Source: Auritidibacter ignavus (GTDB lineage: Bacteria > Actinomycetota > Actinomycetes > Actinomycetales > Micrococcaceae). Taken from it: a stretch of 64,000 bases of DNA. The position numbers and the translations under genes were made by a program. This document shows positions 26,466-36,142 of the stretch, one piece after another. Numbering within the stretch: position 1 is the stretch's first letter; every line of letters starts with the position of its first letter. Under the pieces are notes generated by a model. It did not search any database and was not told the origin of the DNA. It worked only from the letters and a program-made list of their open reading frames with translations. The DNA lies in contig NZ_RDQR01000010.1 in the NCBI RefSeq assembly GCF_003703835.1, positions 1-64,000 on the forward strand. Reading direction: 5' to 3'.

Positions 26466-26550
26466 TGGTGCCCGAAGTGGGACTCGAACCCACACATCTT
26501 GCGATACCGCATTTTGAGTGCGGCGCGTCTACCAATTCCGCCATTCGGGC
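26466..26550 (-). tRNA. tRNA-Leu (anticodon CAA)
   Basis: The minus strand folds into a class II tRNA: acceptor arms GCCCGAA and TTCGGGC, anticodon loop CTCAAAA giving anticodon CAA (reads UUG), a variable arm, and the T-loop GTTCGAGTC. The discriminator A at 26469 is followed by an encoded CCA (26466-26468). It is isolated from the other tRNAs in the window. Confidence 0.95.
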
Positions 26551-26713
26551 TGGCACTCGACCCATATTACACACAATTCTGCCTGGGAAAGAAATTCTGA
26601 ACACGGTGAGAGCGGTGTCTCACGAGCTGGTGAACAGGTTGCGTAGAATAGTGACTCGGTACACATCAGCGGTCGCTTGACCGGGGTCAACGCCACGATG
26701 GTTGGAGGATGTT

Positions 26714-27355
26714 ATGACGTCTGAGCAAGACACCGGACAGCTGGGTTTGCCACGCCAGACCCGTCGTATTGTCGTGGCCGAGGACGAGACCATTATTCGA
26801 CTCGATATTGTCGAAACGCTCGAAGGCCTCGGGTACGAGGTGGTCGGTCAAGCCGAGAACGGACAACGTGCCATTGATCTCACCCGGCAACACCAACCGG
26901 ATGTGGTGCTGATGGATATTTCGATGCCGGTGGTGGATGGGATTGTCGCAACCCGTGAGATCTGTGCCGAGAAACTCGCTCCGGTGGTGATTCTCACCGC
27001 GCTGCCGCAACGGGAGTTAATAATTCAAGCCACTGAGGCCGGTGCGATGGCGTATTTGGTCAAGCCGTTCAAGGAGCAGGACCTCGTACCGGCCATTGAG
27101 TTGGCGGCAGCCCGGTTTGATCAAATGCAAGCTTTGGCCAATGAGGTGTCGGATATCACCGAGCGGTTTGAAACCCGCAAAATGGTTGATCGTGCTAAGA
27201 CGTGGCTGATGGAGACATTGGGACTAACGGAGCCGGAGGCCTTCCGGTGGATCCAGAAGACCTCCATGGACCGGCGACTGACGATGCATCAGGTAGCTGC
27301 GACCGTCGTTGAACAGATGAACTCCAGTCGCGGGGTGCAAGACCCCAAGGACTGA
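26714..27355 (+). CDS. pdtaR: ANTAR-domain response regulator, PdtaR type
   Basis: The 213-residue protein has a receiver domain with acidic pocket Glu23-Asp24, phospho-acceptor Asp68, Thr95 and Lys117, and a C-terminal ANTAR RNA-binding domain (about 145-205; AKTWLMETLGLTEPEAFRWIQKTS). Such regulators, when phosphorylated by PdtaS-type kinases, bind tandem hairpins in mRNA and prevent premature termination. The kinase gene is not adjacent. The ATG at 26714 is used because GGAGG lies about 6 bases upstream. It is convergent with pyk. Confidence 0.9.
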   Translation: MTSEQDTGQLGLPRQTRRIVVAEDETIIRLDIVETLEGLGYEVVGQAENGQRAIDLTRQHQPDVVLMDISMPVVDGIVATREICAEKLAPVVILTALPQRELIIQATEAGAMAYLVKPFKEQDLVPAIELAAARFDQMQALANEVSDITERFETRKMVDRAKTWLMETLGLTEPEAFRWIQKTSMDRRLTMHQVAATVVEQMNSSRGVQDPKD

Positions 27356-27370
27356 GAGCTCACGGTGGGT

Positions 27371-28873
27371 TTAGAGCGGTGACCAGCCTGATATCTGATC
27401 CATACGGTGACGTGGTGCGGGACTGACCGGTTCTTGACTGGTCTCGACGCTGCCCTCGGAAGTGACATCCCCAAGGCAGTGGACCTTGAGCATATTGGTG
27501 GTCCCGGGCTTACCGGGAGGTGAGCCCGCCACAATGATCACAAGTTCGCCGGGTTCAGCGACCCCTTCCCGGATCAGCTCAGCATCCACTTGGGCCGTCA
27601 TTTGGTCAGTGGAATTCACGAAGGGCACGATCCGCGGTGTGACACCCCAGGTCAGGCACAGCTGGTTGTGAGTCTGGTCGGAGTGGGTGAAGGCATATAT
27701 CGGCTGTTCGGGACGCAACCGGGACAGCCGATGGGCGGAGTCTCCCGATTGGGTGAAACACACCAGGTTGGTGATTTCTAGCCGTTCGGCGATATTCACG
27801 GCCGCCCGAGTCACCGCACCGCCCCGGGTGCGGGGTTTAGAGCCTAGCGGGGCGATGCGTTCCAGACCGTGGACTTCGGTGGAGGTGATGATCTCGGACA
27901 TGGTGCGCACGGTTTCGACTGGGTATTTACCAATCGAGGTCTCACCCGATAGCATCACAGCATCGGCACCGTCGAGGACCGCGTTGGCACAGTCGGAGGC
28001 TTCGGCACGTGTGGGGCGTGGGTTCTCAATCATTGATTCCAGCACCTGAGTCGCCACGATGACGGGCTTGGCCCAGCGACGAGCCATTTCAATGGCTCGT
28101 TTCTGGACCACGGGCACATCTTCCAAGGGCAACTCCACGCCCAGGTCACCGCGGGCAACCATGATCGCGTCGAAGGCATCAACGATGTCTTGGAGATTAT
28201 CAATCGCCTGGGGCTTTTCGAGCTTGGCGATAACTGGGATTCGGCGCTGTTTTTCATCCATGATCTGATGAACCAGCTCGATATCAGCAGCGTTGCGCAC
28301 AAAGGACAGCGCGATCATATCCACGCCGGTGTCCAACGCCCACCGCAGATCTTCTTGGTCTTTGTCTGTCAGGGCCGGGACATTGACCGCCACTCCAGGG
28401 AGGTTGATACCTTTGTGGTTGGAAATCTCGCCTCCGACCATGACCTCACAGATCACCTCGGTATCAGTCACCTCAGTGGCGCGCAACTGAATCTTACCGT
28501 CATCGACCAGCAATTGGTCTCCGACCGACACGTCGGCGGGCAATCCTTTGAAGGTCGTGGACACCTTTTCTGCGGTGCCGGGCACATCGTCGGTCGTGAT
28601 GGTGAAGCTCTGTCCAGCGGTGAGCTCATGAGGACCGTTCTCGAAGGTGCCGGTCCGGATCTTTGGCCCTTGCAGGTCGGCAAAAATCGCCACCGGTTGA
28701 TTCAGGTCCGTAGCCGCCTGGCGGATTGTGTCGTAGGTTTCACGGTGGATCTGGTGGTCACCGTGACTCATGTTCAGCCGGGCCACGTCAACGCCTGCTT
28801 CTAGCAGCTGGCGGGTCGTGTGATAGCTGGCGGTCGAAGGTCCGAAGGTGGCGACAATTTTTGCATGTCTCAT
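27371..28873 (-). CDS. pyk: Pyruvate kinase
   Basis: The 500-residue enzyme transfers phosphate from phosphoenolpyruvate to ADP in the last step of glycolysis. It starts MRHAKIVATFGPS and carries RLNMSHGDH, the active-site signature IPVIAKLEKPQAI with the catalytic Lys, MVARGDLGVELP and MLSGETSIGKYP. The C-terminal allosteric domain is present. The family norm is about 470-480 residues; the extra 20 form a Ser/Pro-rich C-terminal tail. It is convergent with pdtaR, with 15 bases between stops. Confidence 0.96.
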   Translation of the reverse strand: MRHAKIVATFGPSTASYHTTRQLLEAGVDVARLNMSHGDHQIHRETYDTIRQAATDLNQPVAIFADLQGPKIRTGTFENGPHELTAGQSFTITTDDVPGTAEKVSTTFKGLPADVSVGDQLLVDDGKIQLRATEVTDTEVICEVMVGGEISNHKGINLPGVAVNVPALTDKDQEDLRWALDTGVDMIALSFVRNAADIELVHQIMDEKQRRIPVIAKLEKPQAIDNLQDIVDAFDAIMVARGDLGVELPLEDVPVVQKRAIEMARRWAKPVIVATQVLESMIENPRPTRAEASDCANAVLDGADAVMLSGETSIGKYPVETVRTMSEIITSTEVHGLERIAPLGSKPRTRGGAVTRAAVNIAERLEITNLVCFTQSGDSAHRLSRLRPEQPIYAFTHSDQTHNQLCLTWGVTPRIVPFVNSTDQMTAQVDAELIREGVAEPGELVIIVAGSPPGKPGTTNMLKVHCLGDVTSEGSVETSQEPVSPAPRHRMDQISGWSPL

Positions 28874-28962
28874 AGCTTTAACCCTAGGACTGATGGGTAG
28901 AGAAAAGAAACGCTTCAGTGACGGATGTTTCGCCGCACTGATGCTGTTGCCGACGCGCGGGT

Positions 28963-29961
28963 TTAGCTCTCAGATCTGGTGTTGACCTGGGATGATCCTA
29001 CCGGTTGGGGTGAATCCGGATGCTCGGTGTCTGTAGCGGTCTGTGTGGTGGTATCGGGTGCGCGACCGGGAAGCCAGACAGTTTCGGCTTCCGCGCGTTT
29101 TTCAGCGGTGCGAGGCCGGGTGAAGAACAGGTAGACGAGCATGACAGCGGCCACGACGAACAGCGCCAGAGAAATCCAGGCGTGCAAGCGCATGGTGACA
29201 CCCAGGATTTCGACGTCGGCGACGTAGTCGGTACGCAGATTCTCGATCACGGTGCGTCCGGCGCCATACCAGGCCACATAGCTCCACAGCATCATGCCTC
29301 GGCGTAATTGGAATTTCCGATCGATCAGCAAGAGCACGACCACGCCGAGCAGGTTCCACAACGATTCGTAAAGGAACGTGGGGTGGAACAGCGTATCGGC
29401 GGGATAGCCGTCCGGGAAATTGTAGTGGTTGGCATCAACTTCCAGACCCCACGGCAGATCTGTCGGGCCACCAAAAAGTTCTTGGTTGAAGTAGTTGCCC
29501 CATCGGCCGATGGCCTGAGCCAGTAAGATGCCGGGAGCCACCACATCGGCGAAGGCAGCAATTTTGTATCCATAACGCCGGCAGGCGATCCAGGCACCCA
29601 ACGCGCCCATCGAGATCGCCCCCATGATACCGATGCCACCCTCCCAGATGTAGAGGATGCGCACCGGGTCACCGCTCCCGTCGAAACCTGGGCCGAAGAA
29701 CGGGCCGGGGTTGGTGAAAACGTGGTAGAGGCGAGCTCCGACAATACCAAAGAGCAACGCCCAGATGCCGATGTCGAAGACCGCGCCCTCGGCGCCGTCA
29801 CGTTTCTTCCAGCGCCTATTACCCAGCCAGAACGCCAGAATGGCGCCCAGGATGATGCACAGAGCGTATGCACGGATCTCGAGGGGTCCTAGCGTGAAGC
29901 CGTCCCAGCCGGGGGCCGGGATAGCTGCCAGTGTCTCCCAGGTGCTGATAGTCGACAACAT
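28963..29961 (-). CDS. lgt: Phosphatidylglycerol-prolipoprotein diacylglyceryl transferase
   Basis: Lgt attaches a diacylglyceryl group to the lipobox Cys of lipoproteins, here for example the AMIN-like protein at 51685-52395. The protein has about seven membrane segments and the family signature GRWGNYFNQELFGGPTDLPWG. After the last segment there is a polar tail of about 55 residues, as in other actinobacterial Lgt. It follows trpA by 16 bases on the same strand, an arrangement common in actinobacteria. Confidence 0.95.
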   Translation of the reverse strand: MLSTISTWETLAAIPAPGWDGFTLGPLEIRAYALCIILGAILAFWLGNRRWKKRDGAEGAVFDIGIWALLFGIVGARLYHVFTNPGPFFGPGFDGSGDPVRILYIWEGGIGIMGAISMGALGAWIACRRYGYKIAAFADVVAPGILLAQAIGRWGNYFNQELFGGPTDLPWGLEVDANHYNFPDGYPADTLFHPTFLYESLWNLLGVVVLLLIDRKFQLRRGMMLWSYVAWYGAGRTVIENLRTDYVADVEILGVTMRLHAWISLALFVVAAVMLVYLFFTRPRTAEKRAEAETVWLPGRAPDTTTQTATDTEHPDSPQPVGSSQVNTRSES

Positions 29962-29977
29962 CGGTTCCTACGATTCG

Positions 29978-30781
29978 TTAGTTGCGAGCAGTACCGGTTG
30001 CTAGTTTAGCGGCAAGTTCTCTCACTGCTACAGGACCGTGATCGCGTAAAGCACTCACCAGGGCCGTGCCAACGATCGCGCCATCAGCGTAACGACCAAT
30101 CTGCTGGATGTGCTCAGGCTGTGAGATCCCCAGCCCCACGCACACCCGCGGTGCCCCCGCCCGGTGCGCACGATCCACCACGCGCTGGGCAGCTTCCGAG
30201 ACGTGTTGACGGGCTCCGGTCACACCCATGACCGAGACGGCATAAACGAAACCACGGCTGGAGTTCACGACCAGCTCGACACGTTCATCCGAGGACGACG
30301 GTGCGGTGAGGAAGATACGGTCCAGCTCGTACCGGTCACTGGCTGTGAACCATTCATCAGCTTCTTCGGGCACCAGATCAGGGGTGACCAGTCCGGCTCC
30401 GCCGGCTTCGGCCAGCCGACGGGCAAACTCGGTGACCCCCAGGCGTGACACCAGGTTCCAGTAGGTCATCACCACCACGGCCGCATCGGTAGCTGCGGTG
30501 ACGTCGTTGACGAGCTGGAAAACCTGATCAGTATGAAAACCGTTGTTCAGGGCGTGGGCGGTGGCCTTCTGGATGACTTCCCCGTCCATGACCGGATCCG
30601 AGTAAGGCAAGCCAATCTCGATAATGTCAGCGCCGTTGCGTCCCAGCTCGATGGCGGCCTGAATGGAGTCCTGCAGTGTGGGGAATCCGGCCGGCAGGTA
30701 ACCGATGAACGCGGTACGCCCGGCTTGGCGGGCAGCTTCGATTTTCTCGGTGCACCGGGAGCGAATCTGATTCCGTGTCAT
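29978..30781 (-). CDS. trpA: Tryptophan synthase alpha chain
   Basis: TrpA cleaves indole-3-glycerol phosphate to indole and glyceraldehyde 3-phosphate; the indole is channelled to TrpB. The 267-residue TIM barrel has [11 protein letters not shown], the catalytic Glu in [12 protein letters not shown] and the Asp in [11 protein letters not shown]. The phosphate-binding block [10 protein letters not shown] follows. Its start overlaps the trpB stop by four bases, which fits equal synthesis of the two subunits. Confidence 0.96.
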   Translation of the reverse strand: MTRNQIRSRCTEKIEAARQAGRTAFIGYLPAGFPTLQDSIQAAIELGRNGADIIEIGLPYSDPVMDGEVIQKATAHALNNGFHTDQVFQLVNDVTAATDAAVVVMTYWNLVSRLGVTEFARRLAEAGGAGLVTPDLVPEEADEWFTASDRYELDRIFLTAPSSSDERVELVVNSSRGFVYAVSVMGVTGARQHVSEAAQRVVDRAHRAGAPRVCVGLGISQPEHIQQIGRYADGAIVGTALVSALRDHGPVAVRELAAKLATGTARN

Positions 30782-32091
30782 CTGTGCTGTGTCTCCTCGG
30801 TATCGGTGCTGTCATCCAACAGGTTGAGATACTCCGCGGCGGTCGTGACGTCTTTATCGCCCCGTCCGGAGAGATTGACCAGGATGATCTTCTGCTCGGA
30901 TGCGGGGGTGGATGCAGAGACGAGACCCTGATCGTGCCACCGCTGGGCAAGTTTGATGGCACCGGCGACCGCATGTGCTGATTCCAGGGCGGGCATGATC
31001 CCCTCACGACGGGAGAGTTTTAAAAAGGCCTGCATGCACTCATCGTCATTGATGGGCTCGTAGTGGGCTCGCCCGGTGCCGTTCAAGTAGGAGTGTTCCG
31101 GGCCCACGCCCGGGTAGTCCAGACCGGCCGAAATGGAGTGAGTTTCCAGGGTTTGGCCGTCGCGGTCCTGCATCAGGTAGGACTTCGCTCCGTGCAGGAT
31201 GCCCACGTCGCCAACGGTGATGGGAGCCGAGTGCTTACCGGTCTCCACGCCGTGTCCGCCGGCCTCAAAACCGTAGAGTTCTACCTTGGGGTCGTCGAGG
31301 AATCCGTGGAAGATGCCGATGGCGTTCGATCCACCACCCACACAGGCGGTGACCGCATCCGGTAGCCGGCCGGTGGCATCCAGGATTTGTTGCCGTGCTT
31401 CCTCGCCGATGACCCGGTGGAAGTAGTGCACCATGGCCGGGAACGGGTGTGGCCCGGTCACAGTACCCATCAGATAGTGTGTGGTGTCGACACTGGCCAC
31501 CCAGTCGCGCAGAGTTTCATTGATCGCGTCTTTGAGTGTGCGGGAGCCAACGGTTACCGGCACCACCGTGGCCCCCAACATGTGCATACGGGCTACGTTC
31601 AGGGCCTGGCGACGGGTGTCTTCCTCCCCCATGTAGACGGTGCATTCCATCCCGAACAACGCGGCGGCGGTGGCGGTGGCCACCCCGTGTTGGCCAGCTC
31701 CGGTTTCGGCAATCAACCGGGTTTTACCCATCTTCTGGGCCAGGAGCGCCTGACCGATCACGTTATTGATCTTGTGGGAGCCGGTGTGGTTGAGGTCCTC
31801 ACGCTTGAGAAACACCCGCACCCCGGGCAGATCCTTGGCAAAGCGCGTCACTTCGGTGAGCAACGAGGGCCGGTTGATGTAGTTGGCGTAGAGATCTGCC
31901 AGCTCCGCGGTGAACTCAGGGTCCTCACGGGCGGCGTTAAAGGCCTCGGTGAGTTCGTCCAGAGCTGCAATCAACGATTCCGGCATCCAGCGTCCGCCGA
32001 AAGGCCCGAAATAGGGACCCTGTTCTTCCCGGTATGGTCCCTGTGGTCCGGTCAGGGACCCCGGTGCGATGTGGTGATCGGCAGTTGTCAT
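30778..32091 (-). CDS. trpB: Tryptophan synthase beta chain
   Basis: TrpB condenses indole with serine using pyridoxal phosphate. [17 protein letters not shown] carries the PLP-binding Lys, [20 protein letters not shown] contains the catalytic Glu, and GGGSNAIG binds the PLP phosphate. The ATG at 32091 gives 437 residues. A GTG 30 bases upstream (32121) is in frame, but the shorter start has a better-placed purine-rich aaagaagaac. The gene lies between trpC and trpA, separated from trpC by about 70 bases. Confidence 0.95.
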   Translation of the reverse strand: MTTADHHIAPGSLTGPQGPYREEQGPYFGPFGGRWMPESLIAALDELTEAFNAAREDPEFTAELADLYANYINRPSLLTEVTRFAKDLPGVRVFLKREDLNHTGSHKINNVIGQALLAQKMGKTRLIAETGAGQHGVATATAAALFGMECTVYMGEEDTRRQALNVARMHMLGATVVPVTVGSRTLKDAINETLRDWVASVDTTHYLMGTVTGPHPFPAMVHYFHRVIGEEARQQILDATGRLPDAVTACVGGGSNAIGIFHGFLDDPKVELYGFEAGGHGVETGKHSAPITVGDVGILHGAKSYLMQDRDGQTLETHSISAGLDYPGVGPEHSYLNGTGRAHYEPINDDECMQAFLKLSRREGIMPALESAHAVAGAIKLAQRWHDQGLVSASTPASEQKIILVNLSGRGDKDVTTAAEYLNLLDDSTDTEETQHR

Positions 32092-32163
32092 ACACGTTCT
32101 TCTTTCGGGATTATTCTTCACGTGACCGGCACCATTGACTGCGAGCTATCCAACAGCGCTCAG

Positions 32164-32994
32164 TCACGAATCGGTCCTCTCGCCAGAGACACTGGTGGCA
32201 CGGAAGTCACGGATCGCATCTGCGGGGGTACCGTGTTTGACCAGCGCTTCCCCTACCAGCACCGCATCGGCTCCGTGGCGGGCATAGTCGGCCACATGCT
32301 CGGGGCCAGTCACCCCGGACTCGGCCACCCGAACGACGTGTTCGGGCAGGTGTTGCGCCAGCTCAGCGTAGTGGGTGCGATTGACCTCAAGAGTTTTCAA
32401 ATTACGGACGTTGAGACCGACGATCTTGGGTGCGATATCGTAGGCACGCTGAATCTCATCGACCGTGTGGGTCTCAACCAGCGCGTTCATTCCCAGTTCA
32501 TGGGTGAGGTCAATGAAGTCTTTCAGTTGCGCATCGTCGAGCGCCGCCACAATGAGCAGGATGAGATCAGCCCCGTGTGCCCGCGCTTCATAGATTTGGT
32601 ACTCGTCAACGGTGAAGTCTTTGCGCAACACCGGAACATCCACCGCCGCTCGAACCGCGTCCAGGTCAGCCAGTGAACCACGAAAGCGACGCTGTTCGGT
32701 CAGCACCGAGATCACCGCGGCACCCCCATTCTGATACCGGGTTGCCAGCTCAGCGACAGCCGGAATCTCAGCCAGGGACCCGGCAGACGGTGAAGCTCGC
32801 TTGATTTCAGCGATGATCCGGACGCCAGTGGGGTCGTTGCGACCGTTGACCAGGGCTTGATGGGCGTCGCGAGCAGCCGGTACAGACACAGCATCGCGTT
32901 GGATTTGAGCGCGGGAGACGGCACGGATGCGGTCATCGATGTCCTCGCGCACCCCGCGGATGATCTCATCCAGAACGGTACCGGTACCACCCAT
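32164..32994 (-). CDS. trpC: Indole-3-glycerol phosphate synthase
   Basis: TrpC closes the indole ring of CdRP. The 276-residue monofunctional enzyme has the N-terminal VLDEIIRGVREDI, IIAEIKRASPSAG with catalytic Lys and the phosphate contacts, VPVLRKDFTVDEYQIYEAR, LVETHTVDEI, IVGLNVRNLKT and VAESGVTG. It is not fused to TrpF; that gene is at 14503. It follows the small HGxxPAAW gene by 14 bases. Confidence 0.96.
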   Translation of the reverse strand: MGGTGTVLDEIIRGVREDIDDRIRAVSRAQIQRDAVSVPAARDAHQALVNGRNDPTGVRIIAEIKRASPSAGSLAEIPAVAELATRYQNGGAAVISVLTEQRRFRGSLADLDAVRAAVDVPVLRKDFTVDEYQIYEARAHGADLILLIVAALDDAQLKDFIDLTHELGMNALVETHTVDEIQRAYDIAPKIVGLNVRNLKTLEVNRTHYAELAQHLPEHVVRVAESGVTGPEHVADYARHGADAVLVGEALVKHGTPADAIRDFRATSVSGERTDS

Positions 32995-33008
32995 AGCGAC
33001 TGCGATCC

Positions 33009-33293
33009 TTAGTGGGAGCTATTGGTTTTGGAGCCACCGACTCCATAACCCATTTGACGCATCACGAAGCCAACAATCAGTCCGGCCACGGCAATGACGC
33101 CACCTACCCAGATCAACCAGATCTGTCCGGCCAGTAGCGCCACAGCACCCACAACCGAACCGATCAGGACCAGCACCACCAGGGCCCATGCAGCCGGGGA
33201 GTTTCCGTGTTCAACGGGGGCGGCATGGGTGGGATCGTTGAGAATGCGACCGTGATCGTCAATGATGATCTTCTCATCGGTGGGCTGAGACAT
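33009..33293 (-). CDS. HGxxPAAW family small membrane protein
   Basis: The 94-residue protein carries the motif HGNSPAAW (the last residues read HGxxPAAW), then two predicted membrane segments and a short Gly/Ser tail. This family (DUF6704-like) is found almost only in actinobacteria, inside trp operons between the TIGR02234 gene and trpC. No function is known; a role in tryptophan metabolism or transport is inferred from context only. The ATG at 33293 is chosen over the one at 33311 because aaaggag is spaced 6 bases before it. Confidence 0.85.
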   Translation of the reverse strand: MSQPTDEKIIIDDHGRILNDPTHAAPVEHGNSPAAWALVVLVLIGSVVGAVALLAGQIWLIWVGGVIAVAGLIVGFVMRQMGYGVGGSKTNSSH

Positions 33294-33426
33294 CGATGCT
33301 CCTTTATGCACTGATCAAAGATGGGTGATGATTCTCTATTCTGCCACTAATCGGAACAGATGCCATCAGCACACGTCGTTGTTTACGTCTGAGTTGGCAG
33401 TCTGGCCCGGCGCTGATGGATGCCCG

Positions 33427-34035
33427 TCAGGTGGGATCCTGGCCACGGGAAAGTTCATCCCAGGCATCAATTTCAGCTGTGCGGGACGGTTGGGGCGAGG
33501 ACAACCTGCCACTGGTTCCAGACTCCGGTTGCACGGTAGTCGTAGCTTTTTCATATTTGCGGGAACTGGACAGTGACCAATGGCGTCCGACCACCAACAC
33601 AACTACCCCGAGCAGGGCTAACCCCATTCCCACGATCAAACAAATCCAACCTGCCGCCGTCACCTGCACCGGGCCGGGGTCTTGAGCCAGCCCGGTGTAT
33701 TCAGCCACGGCGGGTTGAATGGACCCGACGGGATCGGCAAGGACCAACCCGCAGGCCCAGGCCAGCATAGCGCCCACCAGGATCAGCAGCACACCGATCA
33801 CCCAGCGTCCCACCGTGCGGACGATAGTCAGCGCGATTGCGGCGGCCAGGGCGACCAAGGCCATGGCCGTAGTCACCGGTGAGACGTCTTGACCGCTGAC
33901 GGTGATCTCGGCGTCAAGCGTTTGGGGAATCTCGGTGGCACGTACCCAGGTTTGAGTGGCACAGATCAAGGCCACCGCACCGAGGGCGAGCACTAGCAAC
34001 ACGGTATTGCGACGAGAAAAGATCTTCGCGAGCAT
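33427..34035 (-). CDS. Trp operon-associated membrane protein (TIGR02234 family)
   Basis: The 202-residue protein has four predicted membrane helices (residues about 10-30, 58-75, 82-100 and 130-150), an extracytoplasmic loop after the first helix and a polar C-terminus. It matches the conserved protein found directly after trpE in actinobacteria. The function is unknown. Its start codon overlaps the trpE stop by one base, so translation is coupled to TrpE. Confidence 0.85.
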   Translation of the reverse strand: MLAKIFSRRNTVLLVLALGAVALICATQTWVRATEIPQTLDAEITVSGQDVSPVTTAMALVALAAAIALTIVRTVGRWVIGVLLILVGAMLAWACGLVLADPVGSIQPAVAEYTGLAQDPGPVQVTAAGWICLIVGMGLALLGVVVLVVGRHWSLSSSRKYEKATTTVQPESGTSGRLSSPQPSRTAEIDAWDELSRGQDPT

Positions 34036-35612
34036 TACTGTTCCTCATCACGGTTATCGTCTCGGTAGTGACGGAGTTGTTCAGCGGCAAACAGGGCCCG
34101 CAACGGTGCCGAAGCTTTGGCCACGGTTTCTGCTGCTTCGGCGGCTGGGACCGAGTCGGCGACGATTCCGGCGCCGGCCTGGACGTAGGCGACCCCGTCT
34201 TTGAGCAACACGGTGCGAATGGCGATGGCCATGTCCATATTGCCGGCAAAGTCGATATAGCCGACCACACCCCCATAGGGCCCGCGAGCTTGGGGTTCCC
34301 ATGCGTCGAGCAGTTGCAAGGCGCGGGGTTTAGGAGAGCCCGACAGGGTGCCAGCGGGGAAGGCAGCCGCCAGCACGTCCAGCGCGGATACGCTGGGTTC
34401 CAGGGTGCCCGAGACGTGGGAGACCAGATGCATCACATGGCTGAACCGTTCAATCTCCATGAATTGTCCGACCTGTACACTGCCGGGTCGGCAGACTTTG
34501 GACAGGTCATTGCGAGACAGGTCTACTAACATCAGGTGTTCGGAGCGTTCTTTTTCATCGGCCAAAAGTTCCTCGGCCAGTCGGTGGTCCTCGTCGAGGC
34601 TTGTGCCACGAGGTCGGGAGCCGGCGATGGGGTGGGTAACCACTTGGCCGTCATTGACGGTGACCAGCGCTTCCGGAGAGGCACCAACGAGCTGGAATTG
34701 GCCGCTACCGTCGGGACGGTCAAAGGTGTAGAGGAACATATACGGGCTGGGGTTCATGGCCCGTAGGGCACGGTAGACCTGAAGGCCCGAGACCTGGGTT
34801 TCGGTAGTAAACCGGCGCGAGACCACGATTTGGAAGACTTCGCCGTCAGCGATAGCTTCCTGTGCCTCGGCGACGGTGGCGAGAAATTCGGATTCATCCC
34901 AGGAATGTTTAACCCGTTCAAACGTGTCGACGCCCTGCCAGCCGGCTGGGGCGACACTCACCGGTTCGGCAGCGGGTGCACTGATCAGCTGAGCCATGTT
35001 CCGGACCCGCGACACGGCGTGCTGGTAGGCCTCATCGGTTCCGTGATGGAGCCCGGTGGGATCGATCGCGTTGGCCACTAAGGTCACGGTGCCATCAACG
35101 TGATCGTGGATGGCGACATCGGACATGAGGTTCATCGCCAACTCAGGTAACTGCAGATCATCGACCGGTGGATTCGGTAGGTGCTCCCAGTGCCTGACGG
35201 TTTCCCACCCGAGGTATCCCACCATGCCCGACAGTAAGTATGGCACCTCAGTGCCAAGATCGGCACGGACATCGGAGGTCAGCTGATCCAGGGTGGTGGC
35301 CAGCACGTCCAGCGCGGTGCCCTGGGTGGGCAGTCCGGCCGGGGGTTGTCCTTGCCAATGGGCCTGGCCGTTGCGTTCGGTCAAGGTGGCTGAACTGGCG
35401 GCACCGATAAACGAGTACCGTGACCATACTCCGCCTTGAGCAGCAGATTCCAGCAGGAAGGTGCCCGCACGGTCTTCAGCCAAACGTTGGTAGAGCCCGA
35501 CCGGTGTCACCGCGTCAGCCAACACCGTCATGGTAACTGGGATCACCCGGTGGCGCTGGGCCAGGGCATGGAACTCCTCAGGGCTGGGACTGATGACGCC
35601 CACATCGCGCAT
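34035..35612 (-). CDS. trpE: Anthranilate synthase component I
   Basis: TrpE makes anthranilate from chorismate with ammonia from TrpG, which is not encoded here. The 525-residue protein has the feedback-inhibition motif LLESA near residue 53 (FLLESAAQGGVWSRYSFIG) and the chorismate-binding block from FQIVVSRRF to AAFPAGTLSGSPKPRAL. SRPRGTSLDED and EIERFSHVMHLVS are active-site segments. An SD aaggag precedes the ATG. A 22-codon frame fills the space to hisI, and its stop overlaps this SD. Confidence 0.95.
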   Translation of the reverse strand: MRDVGVISPSPEEFHALAQRHRVIPVTMTVLADAVTPVGLYQRLAEDRAGTFLLESAAQGGVWSRYSFIGAASSATLTERNGQAHWQGQPPAGLPTQGTALDVLATTLDQLTSDVRADLGTEVPYLLSGMVGYLGWETVRHWEHLPNPPVDDLQLPELAMNLMSDVAIHDHVDGTVTLVANAIDPTGLHHGTDEAYQHAVSRVRNMAQLISAPAAEPVSVAPAGWQGVDTFERVKHSWDESEFLATVAEAQEAIADGEVFQIVVSRRFTTETQVSGLQVYRALRAMNPSPYMFLYTFDRPDGSGQFQLVGASPEALVTVNDGQVVTHPIAGSRPRGTSLDEDHRLAEELLADEKERSEHLMLVDLSRNDLSKVCRPGSVQVGQFMEIERFSHVMHLVSHVSGTLEPSVSALDVLAAAFPAGTLSGSPKPRALQLLDAWEPQARGPYGGVVGYIDFAGNMDMAIAIRTVLLKDGVAYVQAGAGIVADSVPAAEAAETVAKASAPLRALFAAEQLRHYRDDNRDEEQ

Positions 35613-35622
35613 GGGGGTCTCC

Positions 35623-35691
35623 TTAAGGTTTAGGTTCGGTCGGGTCGGGTTTCGGGGCAGGGGTGATGATCACAACGACGTGACCGGACAT
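35623..35691 (-). CDS. Possible 22-residue leader peptide between hisI and trpE
   Basis: A small frame, [22 protein letters not shown], starts within the hisI stop (TAATG) and ends with a TAA that forms part of the trpE ribosome binding site (TAAGGAG). Such geometry would couple translation of trpE to hisI. The peptide contains no Trp, so it is not a classical attenuation leader. There is no independent evidence that it is made. Confidence 0.25.
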   Translation of the reverse strand: MSGHVVVIITPAPKPDPTEPKP

Positions 35692-36077
35692 TAGTGTTGG
35701 ATCACCGGGATTTCCCGGTCAGTAAAGCAACTGGTGGTGCCGGTGTGGCAGGCTGGTCCGGTTTGGTGAACTTTCAGGAGCACCGTATCGGCATCACAGT
35801 CCAAGGAGACGGAAACCACCTGCTGGATGTGCCCTGAGGTCTCGCCTTTGCACCAGTATTCCCCGCGCGAGCGGGACCAGTACCAGGCCCGTCCGGTGGT
35901 CAGCGTCCGATGGAGTGCTTCATCGTCCATATATCCCAGCATCAACACCTGGTCGGTATCAGCGGACTGGACGATGGCCGGAATCAATCCCTGGTCATTA
36001 TGCTTCAGCCGAGCGGCGAGTTCCGGGTCGAGTCCACCGGTGTGAGCGCGGTCTGGTGCGTGGTTGGGAGCATTCAT
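35691..36077 (-). CDS. hisI: Phosphoribosyl-AMP cyclohydrolase
   Basis: HisI opens the purine ring of phosphoribosyl-AMP in histidine synthesis. The 128-residue monofunctional enzyme has [29 protein letters not shown], the metal-binding [13 protein letters not shown] and [11 protein letters not shown]. HisE is a separate gene at 38590. hisI directly precedes trpE, linking the two pathways that share PRPP, but is cut off from hisF by an oppositely oriented gene. Confidence 0.95.
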   Translation of the reverse strand: MNAPNHAPDRAHTGGLDPELAARLKHNDQGLIPAIVQSADTDQVLMLGYMDDEALHRTLTTGRAWYWSRSRGEYWCKGETSGHIQQVVSVSLDCDADTVLLKVHQTGPACHTGTTSCFTDREIPVIQH

Positions 36078-36130
36078 GATTCTTCTAGTCTAAAACGGCT
36101 TGTCCACTATCGAGTTCACATCAGACATGC

Positions 36131-36136
36131 TAGGTT
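36131..36136 (+). promoter_or_regulatory. Candidate -10 box before the TIGR03085 gene
   Basis: TAGGTT ends 6 bases before the GTG at 36143, with no ribosome binding site between, as expected for a leaderless transcript. No good -35 is seen. Confidence 0.25.
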
Positions 36137-36142
36137 CCAAGT

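Noticed and set aside
26087-26512. Minus-strand open frame between mnhAB and tRNA-Leu
   Set aside because: It runs through the tRNA-Leu gene and has no recognisable motifs.
35613-35690. Classical trp attenuator before trpE
   Set aside because: The short frame lacks Trp codons, and no paired terminator/antiterminator hairpins or T-run are seen.
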